From the NCBI GenBank assembly GCA_035301245.1, contig DATGUS010000067.1, forward strand, positions 1 through 19,520: a DNA stretch of 19,520 bases, in the 5' to 3' direction. The position numbers were made by a program, and so were the translations under genes. The notes beneath the pieces are model-generated. The model was not told where the DNA came from. It searched no databases and worked only from the letters and a program-made list of their open reading frames with translations. Positions 1 to 7,113 of the stretch are shown piece after piece; within the stretch, counting starts at the first letter, position 1, and each line of letters begins with the position of its first letter. This stretch comes from Alloiococcus sp035301245. GTDB lineage: Bacteria > Bacillota > Bacilli > Lactobacillales > Carnobacteriaceae_A.

Positions 1-3
1 CCG

Positions 4-38
4 AAAAAGTAATATAGTTTTTCAGTACTATATTTCTC
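4..38 (-). terminator. Possible weak terminator downstream of rlmCD
   Basis: On the minus strand, an 8-bp perfect inverted repeat (27-34 with 11-18, loop of 8) is followed within two bases by a run of five T (positions 8-4). The stem is only A/T plus one G-C pair, so it would be weak. Its position about 65 bases after the rlmCD stop fits a rho-independent terminator. A read-through role or chance A/T symmetry cannot be excluded. Confidence 0.35.
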
Positions 39-99
39 GTTTTGTCGGCTTCTCCCAAAAGCACAAAATGCTTGTGAAAGTGTTTAAAACTAAAGATTT

Positions 100-1488
100 C
101 TATATAGTTTCTCTTGTCAGCAACGCCACACATTCCGTATGATAAGTTTGTGGGAACATATCAACAGGTTGAACTTTTCTAAGTCCATAACCTCCTTCTG
201 TAAATAACTTTAAATCACGTGCTAAGGTTGATGGGTTACAGCTAACATAGACAATGCGTTCTGGTGCGACTTCTAAGGCCGCATCGATAAAGGTCGTATC
301 CAATCCTTTTCGTGGTGGATCGACAATAATCACATCAACCTCTAAGCCGAACTTCGCTTGATCAACCATCCACTCTTCTGCTTTACCGACTTCAAAAGTC
401 ACATTATTAATATTGTTAAGCTGGGCATTTTCTTTCGCATTCTCTACAGCAGCCTTAACTATTTCAATACCGTAAGCTTGTTTTACTTTCTGGGCAGCAA
501 CTAAAGTCATTGTTCCAATTCCCGAATAAGCATCGATTACGATATCATTTTTAGATAAGTTAGCATAATCAATCGCCGTTTGGTACAATTTTTCTGTCTG
601 AATAGAATTAACCTGGAAGAATGACTGGTGAGAGATTTTAAATGTTAGATCAAATAATGTATCAGTATACGTATCTTCACCGTATAATACTTCGAAGTCT
701 CGTCCAAGAATAACATTTGTGCGTTTGGTATTAATATTTCGTACAACGCTGACAACATTCGGCACTTCTTCAACGATGCGCTTTGCAATTTCTTCTTTGT
801 ACCTTAAGTTCTTTGTGCGAGACACTAAGGTAATCATTACTTCTTTCGTAAATTGACCTCGTCGAACAAGAATATGCTTAATATCTCCGCAGTGATTCTT
901 TTCATCATAACCGCGGATTCCAAAATCTTCTAAAATATGTCGAACTTTAATAATTGCTTCATCAATTTCGGGATGTTGAATCACAAAGTTATCAATTGGA
1001 ATAACATCATGACTACGTTTTCTAAAGAATCCGGTATATAAATGCCCATTCCCATCTTCTCGAAGTGGTACCTGAGCTTTATTTCGATACTCATAAGGAA
1101 AATTCATACCGATTGTATCTTCGACTTCGACATTTTCAATATGACCAATTTTCCTGATTGCTTCTTGAACGCGCTCTTTTTTAAAAGCAAGCTGTGCTGC
1201 ATACGACATATGTTGAAGATCCATCGTGCCTGTTTGAGAATAAACTTTTCCTATCGGATCTACTCGTTCTTTATTAGCTTCTAAAATGTCTTTTACAATA
1301 CCAAACCCAAAATTCTTACCCGTCTTCACTACTTTAAAGGTGACTAATTCATCTACCATCGCTTCTTCAATAAAAATGGGGTAGCCATCTACTTTAGCAA
1401 CACCCAAGCCTTCATGTGTATAGTCAATTATTCTTTCAGTATATTGTTTGTTTTTTTGAACAGGAATATGTTGCTTCTTTTTACTCAT
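100..1488 (-). CDS. rlmCD: 23S rRNA (uracil-5-)-methyltransferase RlmCD, TrmA/RumA family, without Fe-S cysteines
   Basis: This is a SAM-dependent methyltransferase making m5U in 23S rRNA. Gram-positive RlmCD methylates both U747 and U1939 (E. coli numbering); that specificity is known for the family and not visible here. The 462 residues begin with a TRAM-like beta domain (about 1-70). They then show SAM motif I (DAYSGIGT, about 319-326), DPPRKG (390-395), the catalytic Cys417 in VSCNPS, and the likely base Glu452 in the C-terminal HTE motif. The loop that in E. coli RlmD carries iron-sulfur cysteines (about residues 80-97) keeps the LQHxSY signature but has no Cys. Only Cys200, 417 and 453 are present in the whole protein. 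AAGGAG upstream supports this ATG. The gene is last in the pcrA-gatB-dgkB direction, but a 233-base gap suggests a separate promoter. Confidence 0.93.
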   Translation of the reverse strand: MSKKKQHIPVQKNKQYTERIIDYTHEGLGVAKVDGYPIFIEEAMVDELVTFKVVKTGKNFGFGIVKDILEANKERVDPIGKVYSQTGTMDLQHMSYAAQLAFKKERVQEAIRKIGHIENVEVEDTIGMNFPYEYRNKAQVPLREDGNGHLYTGFFRKRSHDVIPIDNFVIQHPEIDEAIIKVRHILEDFGIRGYDEKNHCGDIKHILVRRGQFTKEVMITLVSRTKNLRYKEEIAKRIVEEVPNVVSVVRNINTKRTNVILGRDFEVLYGEDTYTDTLFDLTFKISHQSFFQVNSIQTEKLYQTAIDYANLSKNDIVIDAYSGIGTMTLVAAQKVKQAYGIEIVKAAVENAKENAQLNNINNVTFEVGKAEEWMVDQAKFGLEVDVIIVDPPRKGLDTTFIDAALEVAPERIVYVSCNPSTLARDLKLFTEGGYGLRKVQPVDMFPQTYHTECVALLTRETI

Positions 1489-1572
1489 TGATTGTTTAAC
1501 TCCTTAAACTCTCTTTTATAAAATAATAATCTTATTTGAACTGTTATTTTATTTGCTTTGAATTCCCATTTT

Positions 1573-1578
1573 ATCATA
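1573..1578 (-). promoter_or_regulatory. Weak candidate -10 box for rlmCD
   Basis: TATGAT on the minus strand lies about 85 bases before the rlmCD start. No good -35 hexamer stands 16-18 bases upstream. It is listed because rlmCD is separated from dgkB by 233 bases and probably needs its own promoter. The assignment is tentative. Confidence 0.22.
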
Positions 1579-1629
1579 GATTCCATAGACTTTTGAGCCA
1601 TCAGAATATCTCTTAAATTTTGAATAAGA

Positions 1630-1717
1630 AAAAGTAACTGATTACACTCAAGCAGACCACTTCTTACATAGCATTATAGTTATGAATAAGTGTTATCTTA
1701 AGTCTTCAGTTACTTTT
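1630..1717 (-). repeat. 12-bp perfect inverted repeat enclosing 64 bases, after dgkB
   Basis: Positions 1630-1641 are the exact reverse complement of 1706-1717 (arm AAAAGTAACTGA). The enclosed 64 bases hold at least one smaller hairpin (CACTT/AAGTG arms). Read on the minus strand the structure starts five bases after the dgkB stop and ends in TTTTT. It could be a large terminator for the upstream operon, or a structured leader or small RNA ahead of rlmCD. The arm pairing is seen directly; the function is inference. Confidence 0.6.
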
Positions 1718-1721
1718 ATGT

Positions 1722-2759
1722 TTAATTATTCTTTTCGATATTATCGAGCGATTCTAAGAACTGATTGGTGATTTTATTTTCCATTTCAGATTCTTTCGGT
1801 GTCTTAATCTTAACTTTTTTCTCGATTGCTTCACGGTCAGCTATAAATTTGATATGTTGTTGGTAGTTTTCGAATGTTGCTGGTGCCTTACCGCCAAGTT
1901 CACCGTCCAAGTTAATCAAGAGCTCACTATCGTCTTGGGTTGAAATCTCTACATTTGAAGTTTTTGTATAGATAATATGTTTATTCTTAATATGACTACC
2001 ATCAATGATTGCTTTACGAGTAATTTCAGTTAACTCAACTAAATTAGATGTCGTCACGATAATCAATGTATATTTCCCGTCACCCATGACACTGTCAGGT
2101 GCTATTTTCTCAAAGCCTCCGACAGAGTTTGTTAGAGACATAAATACTAAAGATGCTTCACCATCATAAATACCATCATCATACTTAATCTTTAATGGAA
2201 CGCCACTTAATCTTGGTAAAAATTCAATGCCTTTTGCAACATAAGCAAGCGGGCCAAATACTGATTTGAGCTGCGAAGGAACATCGTAAGTAAGTTCGGT
2301 TAGTGATCCTGCTGCTCCGATATTCATAAAGTATTTACTTCTGATTTTGCCATCATCTGATTCTAAAGTGACACGACCAATATCCATCAAAACGGTACTT
2401 TCTTTATTGATGAGTTGTGCTGCTTTAACTAAGTTATCTCTTGGTATACGTAAAGCTCTCGCAAAATCATTGGTTGTTCCTGCGGGTAGTACAGCTACTT
2501 TAGGTCGGAATTTTAGCTTAGATATTCCAGCAACCACTTCATTGACTGTACCGTCTCCTCCAGCCGCAATGATTAAATCAAATCCATCTCTTGCACAGCG
2601 TCTTGCTTCATGTTTAGCCGAAAAGAGCTTTGGTGTGGTTTGAAAGGCACTGGTTTCATAGCCAGCTTTTTCATACACTTGTAAAATATCAGGCAGCACT
2701 TTGGTTATTTGTTCTCGTCCTGACGTCGGATTATAAATTAATCTGGCACGCTTTCTCAT
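1722..2759 (-). CDS. dgkB: Diacylglycerol kinase, soluble DgkB/YerQ type
   Basis: This cytosolic lipid kinase phosphorylates diacylglycerol to phosphatidic acid. In Gram-positive bacteria that recycles the diacylglycerol left over from lipoteichoic acid synthesis. The N-terminal kinase domain shows the NPTSG motif (about 10-14), the nucleotide-binding GGDGTVNE (67-74) and LPAGTTNDFAR (91-101). The LDGE motif near residue 284 carries the Asp expected to be the catalytic base. At 345 residues it is about 30-40 longer than typical DgkB (roughly 300-315). The extra part is a charged C-terminal tail from about 306. AAGGAG precedes the ATG. It follows gatB by 36 bases, the usual gene order in Bacilli, and is probably cotranscribed with it. 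Confidence 0.92.
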   Translation of the reverse strand: MRKRARLIYNPTSGREQITKVLPDILQVYEKAGYETSAFQTTPKLFSAKHEARRCARDGFDLIIAAGGDGTVNEVVAGISKLKFRPKVAVLPAGTTNDFARALRIPRDNLVKAAQLINKESTVLMDIGRVTLESDDGKIRSKYFMNIGAAGSLTELTYDVPSQLKSVFGPLAYVAKGIEFLPRLSGVPLKIKYDDGIYDGEASLVFMSLTNSVGGFEKIAPDSVMGDGKYTLIIVTTSNLVELTEITRKAIIDGSHIKNKHIIYTKTSNVEISTQDDSELLINLDGELGGKAPATFENYQQHIKFIADREAIEKKVKIKTPKESEMENKITNQFLESLDNIEKNN

Positions 2760-2795
2760 GTGAATACTCCTTGTAAATTAGGTTTACAGTTCGAT

Positions 2796-4229
2796 TTAAC
2801 GGTTATCCAATTCTTCTGAAAGAAGTTGGTTAACAACTTGTGGGTTTGCTTTACCACGTGTTTCTTTCATAATTTGACCAACTAAGAAACCTTTTGCACG
2901 ATCTTTACCATCCTTGTAGTCTTGAATCGATTGTTCATTTTGGTCCAAAACATCATTAATAATCGGTTGTAATTTTGCTGGATCAGATAATTGAATCCAA
3001 CCTTTTTCTTCAACTAATGCTTCAACATCATCGCTACCATGCTTAATGAGTTCTATATATACTTTTTTTCCAATCTTAGATGAAATGGTTCCATTGTCAA
3101 TCAATTTAATCATTTCTGCTAATGAATTTGGAGTAATTTCAGTATCGTGTAGTTCAACTTGTTCCTTGTTCAAGTAAGCTGAGATATCTCCCATTAACCA
3201 ATTCGCTGCTTGTTTTGGATCAGCACCATTTTCAACAGTATTATTGAAAAAGTCTGACATTTCACGTGTTGCTGTCATCACAGTTGCATCGTACTCTGAG
3301 AAACCATACTCACTGACATAACGTGCTCGGCGTTCATCTGCCATCTCTGGTAGTGATTCTTTCACTGTTTGAATCCATTCATCTTCAATAATTAATGGTG
3401 GTAAATCTGGTTCTGGGAAGTAACGATAGTCAGCAGATCCTTCTTTCACACGCATAAGAATTGTATTACCTGAAGTTTCATCATAACGGCGTGTTTCTTG
3501 TTGGATCTCATTTCCTGCTAAAAGTTCTTTCTCTTGACGTTTTACTTCTTGGATTAATCCTTTACGGACATTGTTGAATGAGTTTAAGTTCTTAAGTTCT
3601 GTTTTCGTACCGAATTCCTCTTGACCGTAAGGGCGAAGAGACATATTTGCGTCACAACGCATTGATCCTTCTTCCATCTTTACGTCAGATACGCCAGTAT
3701 ATTGGATGATTTGTTTTAATTTTTCTAGATAAGCATACGCCTCTTCTGGTGAACGCATATCTGCTTCAGAAACAATCTCAATTAATGGTGTACCTTGACG
3801 GTTTAAGTCAACATAAGAATAACCGTCATTGGCGTGTGTATTTTTACCGGCATCTTCTTCTATATGAACACGTTCAATACGAATACGTTTAGTTTCGCCA
3901 TTCACTTCAATATCGATATACCCATCATGACCAATTGGACGATCATGTTGAGAGATTTGGTACGCTTTCGGATTATCTGGATAGAAATAGTTCTTACGGT
4001 CAAATTTTGTATGCTGTTCAATCTCACAGTTTAAAGCTAGAGCCGCTTTAATACCATACTCTACCGCTTGCTTGTTAATTTTTGGTAGAACACCTGGATA
4101 GCCCCAGTCAATTTCGTTAGTGTTTTCATTTGGTTTTGCACCGAAGTGAGCAGGAGCAGGAGAAAACATTTTAGATTCAGTTTTTAACTCCACGTGTACC
4201 TCTAGGCCGATAACTGTTTCAAAATTCAT
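2796..4229 (-). CDS. gatB: Asp-tRNA(Asn)/Glu-tRNA(Gln) amidotransferase subunit B
   Basis: This is the tRNA-binding and kinase subunit of GatCAB. It activates the misacylated Glu-tRNA(Gln) or Asp-tRNA(Asn) by phosphorylation and amidates it with ammonia supplied by GatA. The 477 residues are normal length. Visible features are the N-terminal catalytic cradle with IGLEVHVEL (about 7-15), the family signature MRCDANMSLRP (190-200), YRYFPEPDLPPL (268-279), and a C-terminal YqeY-like helical tail from about 325. The ribosome binding site AAAGGAGGAG lies within the last codons of gatA (encoding KGGE), and the gatA stop is two bases before this ATG. Translation is therefore probably coupled. Confidence 0.97.
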   Translation of the reverse strand: MNFETVIGLEVHVELKTESKMFSPAPAHFGAKPNENTNEIDWGYPGVLPKINKQAVEYGIKAALALNCEIEQHTKFDRKNYFYPDNPKAYQISQHDRPIGHDGYIDIEVNGETKRIRIERVHIEEDAGKNTHANDGYSYVDLNRQGTPLIEIVSEADMRSPEEAYAYLEKLKQIIQYTGVSDVKMEEGSMRCDANMSLRPYGQEEFGTKTELKNLNSFNNVRKGLIQEVKRQEKELLAGNEIQQETRRYDETSGNTILMRVKEGSADYRYFPEPDLPPLIIEDEWIQTVKESLPEMADERRARYVSEYGFSEYDATVMTATREMSDFFNNTVENGADPKQAANWLMGDISAYLNKEQVELHDTEITPNSLAEMIKLIDNGTISSKIGKKVYIELIKHGSDDVEALVEEKGWIQLSDPAKLQPIINDVLDQNEQSIQDYKDGKDRAKGFLVGQIMKETRGKANPQVVNQLLSEELDNR

Positions 4230-4231
4230 GC

Positions 4232-5698
4232 TTATTCTCCTCCTTTAAATTCTGGTCGTTGCTTATGGTAATCCGTTTCTTGTTCAAAAGCATAAGCTGT
4301 TTGATACAGTTTTTGTTCTTCAAAGTGGTTACCAATTAATTGTAATCCAATAGGTAACTCATTGACGAAGCCACATGGGATTGTAATCGCTGGAATACCT
4401 GCTAAGTTGATACTTACAGTGAATGTGTCTTCTTTATACATTTGTAATGGATTTTCGATCTTACCACCAATTTTATAAGCTGGTGTTAAGCTTGATGGTG
4501 TTAATACCACATCCACTTTTTGGAATGCTTCTTGGAAATCTTCGCCAATTAACGTACGAACACGAGCTGCTTTTTCGAAGTGTGCATCATAATAGCCGCT
4601 ACTTAGTGAGAATGTACCTAACATAATTCGACGTTTTACTTCAGGTCCAAAACCTTCTGAGCGACTGTTGACATAAATATCATCTAAATTTGCAAATTTA
4701 TCTGAACGATAACCATAGTGAATACCGTCGAAACGCTGTAAGTTACTTGAAGCCTCTGATGAAGCTAAAATATAATACGTTGGTGTGCCATATAGTGCAT
4801 ATTTCAAATCAATTTCAACAATCTCAGCACCGAGCTCTTCATATTTGGTAATAGCTTCTTCAATAACCGCCATGACATCATCATCTAAAGCTGAGTCTTT
4901 AAATAATTTTCTTGGAACACCAATCTTAAGACCTTTAACGCCTTTATCGATATCCTTGGTAAAATCTTCTTTCTCACCTGGGTAAGAGGTTGAATCCATT
5001 TCATCATGTCCGCTGATTGCATTTAATACTAAAGCATTGTCTTTTACTGTACGAGTCATTGGTCCTATTTGATCCAGACTTGATGCAAAAGCAATTAATC
5101 CGTAACGAGATACACGACCATACGTCGGTTTCATTCCTACAATTCCGTTAAATGCTGCTGGTTGACGAATCGAACCACCTGTATCTGTACCTAATGATGC
5201 TGGAACAAACCCTGCTGCTACTGCTGCTGCCGATCCACCTGAAGATCCTCCAGGTACTCTGCTTAAATCCCATGGGTTATGACAAATTTTGTACGCAGAG
5301 TTTTCAGTAGAACCACCCATCGCAAATTCATCCATGTTTAATTTACCTAAAGAAATCATACCGGCATCTTTTAAGTTTTTTACAACCGTGGCATCATAAA
5401 CGGGCACAAAGTTTTCTAACATGCGAGATGCTGCCGTTGTTGGTTCATCCTGAGTCACAATGTTATCTTTAATAGCAATTGGTAAACCTGATAGAACGTT
5501 ATTTGGGTCAATACCTTCTTCGTCTATCTTCTTCGCCTGTTCAATGGCTTGTTCTTTATTAAGATGAAGGAACGCGCCGATTTGGTCTTCTTTATCCTCA
5601 ATGCGTTCATAAAGATCTTTAACAATCGCTTCAGCAGTCGTTTCTTTATTCACTAACATAGCATGCAGTTCTTCTAATGTTTTATATTCTAGAGCCAT
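4232..5698 (-). CDS. gatA: Asp-tRNA(Asn)/Glu-tRNA(Gln) amidotransferase subunit A
   Basis: This is the glutaminase subunit of GatCAB, an amidase-signature enzyme that hydrolyses glutamine and channels ammonia to GatB. The Ser-cisSer-Lys triad can be placed: Lys77 in IAIKDN, Ser152 in GGSSGGS, and nucleophile Ser176 in TDTGGSIRQP. The spacings (75 and 24 residues) match those I know for the Staphylococcus aureus enzyme. Length, 488 residues, is typical. Its ATG overlaps the gatC stop by one base (TAATG), with AAGGAGG inside the end of gatC, so translation is coupled and subunit ratios are kept close. Confidence 0.97.
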   Translation of the reverse strand: MALEYKTLEELHAMLVNKETTAEAIVKDLYERIEDKEDQIGAFLHLNKEQAIEQAKKIDEEGIDPNNVLSGLPIAIKDNIVTQDEPTTAASRMLENFVPVYDATVVKNLKDAGMISLGKLNMDEFAMGGSTENSAYKICHNPWDLSRVPGGSSGGSAAAVAAGFVPASLGTDTGGSIRQPAAFNGIVGMKPTYGRVSRYGLIAFASSLDQIGPMTRTVKDNALVLNAISGHDEMDSTSYPGEKEDFTKDIDKGVKGLKIGVPRKLFKDSALDDDVMAVIEEAITKYEELGAEIVEIDLKYALYGTPTYYILASSEASSNLQRFDGIHYGYRSDKFANLDDIYVNSRSEGFGPEVKRRIMLGTFSLSSGYYDAHFEKAARVRTLIGEDFQEAFQKVDVVLTPSSLTPAYKIGGKIENPLQMYKEDTFTVSINLAGIPAITIPCGFVNELPIGLQLIGNHFEEQKLYQTAYAFEQETDYHKQRPEFKGGE

Positions 5699-6003
5699 TA
5701 CGCGTCGCCTCCTTCTTTATCCATCACTGATGGCACTTGTATGTAATCATCCTTACTTGTCGGTGCATTCTCAATCAGTGCATCTGTACGATCACTTTTC
5801 ACTTCTTTGTCTTCTCTTAGTACTGAGTGAAGATCAATACCGTTGTAAGTTGGTTTCACCCCAGAAACATCAACAGCGTCTAATTGCTCCACAAAAGTAA
5901 TAATTTTTTGCATTTCTTTAATTAATTCTTGCTCTTGGGCATCACTGTATTCTAATTTAGATAGTTCAATCGTTTGTCTGATTGTATCTTTTTTGATTGT
6001 CAT
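5698..6003 (-). CDS. gatC: Asp-tRNA(Asn)/Glu-tRNA(Gln) amidotransferase subunit C
   Basis: This small subunit wraps around and stabilises the GatA-GatB complex. The protein has about 101 residues and the GatC pattern: an N-terminal helical part (TIKKDTIRQTIELSKLEYS) and a conserved C-terminal stretch (LREDKEV). Two adjacent ATG codons are possible starts, 6004-6006 and 6001-6003. The second is chosen because it stands 6 bases from the GAGGAGG ribosome binding site, against 3 for the first. That site directly follows the camS stop codon, so gatC is tied to camS as well as to gatA. Confidence 0.95.
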   Translation of the reverse strand: MTIKKDTIRQTIELSKLEYSDAQEQELIKEMQKIITFVEQLDAVDVSGVKPTYNGIDLHSVLREDKEVKSDRTDALIENAPTSKDDYIQVPSVMDKEGGDA

Positions 6004-6015
6004 CATTATCCTCCT

Positions 6016-7092
6016 CTAATTAAATACATGAGTTATAAACTCATCCTCGTTCGTTTCGCGAACTAAAATTGATTCTGTCTCATTCAATGATTCTACCACA
6101 ATTTCGATCCGAACATTCTCTGGTAAGTAGGTTGCCGCAGTCCGGTTGAGATAGTGCGTAAAAGCAACAATCTCACTTTGACCATAAAATTGTGTAGTAA
6201 TTGAAATGTTTAAGTCGGTCAGTAAATCATCGACATAATGCGCTCGACCGACCACCCCGTTTAAGTTAGGGAAAAAAGCTTCAACTTCTGATTGGAAGTT
6301 TCTGAAGTTATTTCCTTCTGTGGTATCGCCACCTTGAAGTGGGAATACAAGACGGTTTTCATTAATATCTTTCCAATCGTTCACTTCATTACCGGATTCA
6401 CTGAGTCCTGTTCTAAGATAAGTTCCTCCAGCTAAGTCATCACTGGCTGATTGTTCATAGAGTCCAACCATAATAGGGATGTCACTTGGGATATCAGTTT
6501 GCTCTCTAACGTGTTTAACAAGCTTATTAGCCATCTGAGTTCCCTGTTCGATTAGCACTTCTGTTTCGATTGTTTCTGAAGGTGTTTCTTCAATAACCGA
6601 GTTTAGAGCTAATCCGATACTCATACCGGCTAACTTGTAGCCATCTTCCTCTTCAACGTAATAATCATATTCAATAATTGAGTTTAAATAATTCGGTTCT
6701 TCTTCATCAGCGGGGTTTAACCCGAGAGGATTATCAGAGGATTCACGGCTTAAGAAATCTGAAGCTACGCCAGATGAAATATATTGCCCCTCCTGGAAAT
6801 AATGAGTATCAACGCCGAAATAATTTTGTGAAAGACGAATAAGATCATTTTCAAATAACTTCATATTAATACGTGAGTTGAGTCTCAAAGTTGTTCCTCG
6901 GTTTTTACTCATCGGGTAATGATTATTTTCGGTGATTAATGGACGGTAGTAAGTCGTCCGTCCAGATTGTTCTAACGGCTCCGTCACTTGCACCTGCTCT
7001 TCAGTTTCTGCTGGCTGTTGATCTGGAATAACATTACAAGCTGACAGGATACTTAAACTAAGAACTAGAGCTGTTATTTTTAGTTTTTTCAT
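6016..7092 (-). CDS. camS: CamS-family lipoprotein (sex pheromone cAM373 precursor type)
   Basis: This is an exported lipoprotein of the CamS family (B. subtilis YerH relatives). Its cellular role is unknown, but in Enterococcus faecalis and staphylococci the cleaved signal peptide gives the cAM373 mating pheromone. From the ATG chosen, the N-terminus has a lysine-rich start, a hydrophobic core and the lipobox LSAC with lipidated Cys19, followed by an acidic linker. The remaining roughly 320 residues match the family's usual length of about 360-390. An upstream GTG at 7102-7104 would add four residues, but its AGGA lies only one base away. The ATG at 7090-7092 is preferred, although its spacing (about 13) is long. 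The gene lies between ligA and gatC, as in related genomes. Confidence 0.88.
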   Translation of the reverse strand: MKKLKITALVLSLSILSACNVIPDQQPAETEEQVQVTEPLEQSGRTTYYRPLITENNHYPMSKNRGTTLRLNSRINMKLFENDLIRLSQNYFGVDTHYFQEGQYISSGVASDFLSRESSDNPLGLNPADEEEPNYLNSIIEYDYYVEEEDGYKLAGMSIGLALNSVIEETPSETIETEVLIEQGTQMANKLVKHVREQTDIPSDIPIMVGLYEQSASDDLAGGTYLRTGLSESGNEVNDWKDINENRLVFPLQGGDTTEGNNFRNFQSEVEAFFPNLNGVVGRAHYVDDLLTDLNISITTQFYGQSEIVAFTHYLNRTAATYLPENVRIEIVVESLNETESILVRETNEDEFITHVFN

Positions 7093-7113
7093 CTTTATTT
7101 TCACTTCCTGACA

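Noticed and set aside
60..80. CACAA/TTGTG short inverted repeat after rlmCD
   Set aside because: A five-pair stem with no T tract on the minus strand; not a convincing terminator.
2773..2787. Small inverted repeat GTAAA-N5-TTTAC between gatB and dgkB
   Set aside because: Only five A/T-rich pairs and no T run; too weak to call a terminator or regulator, and likely chance.
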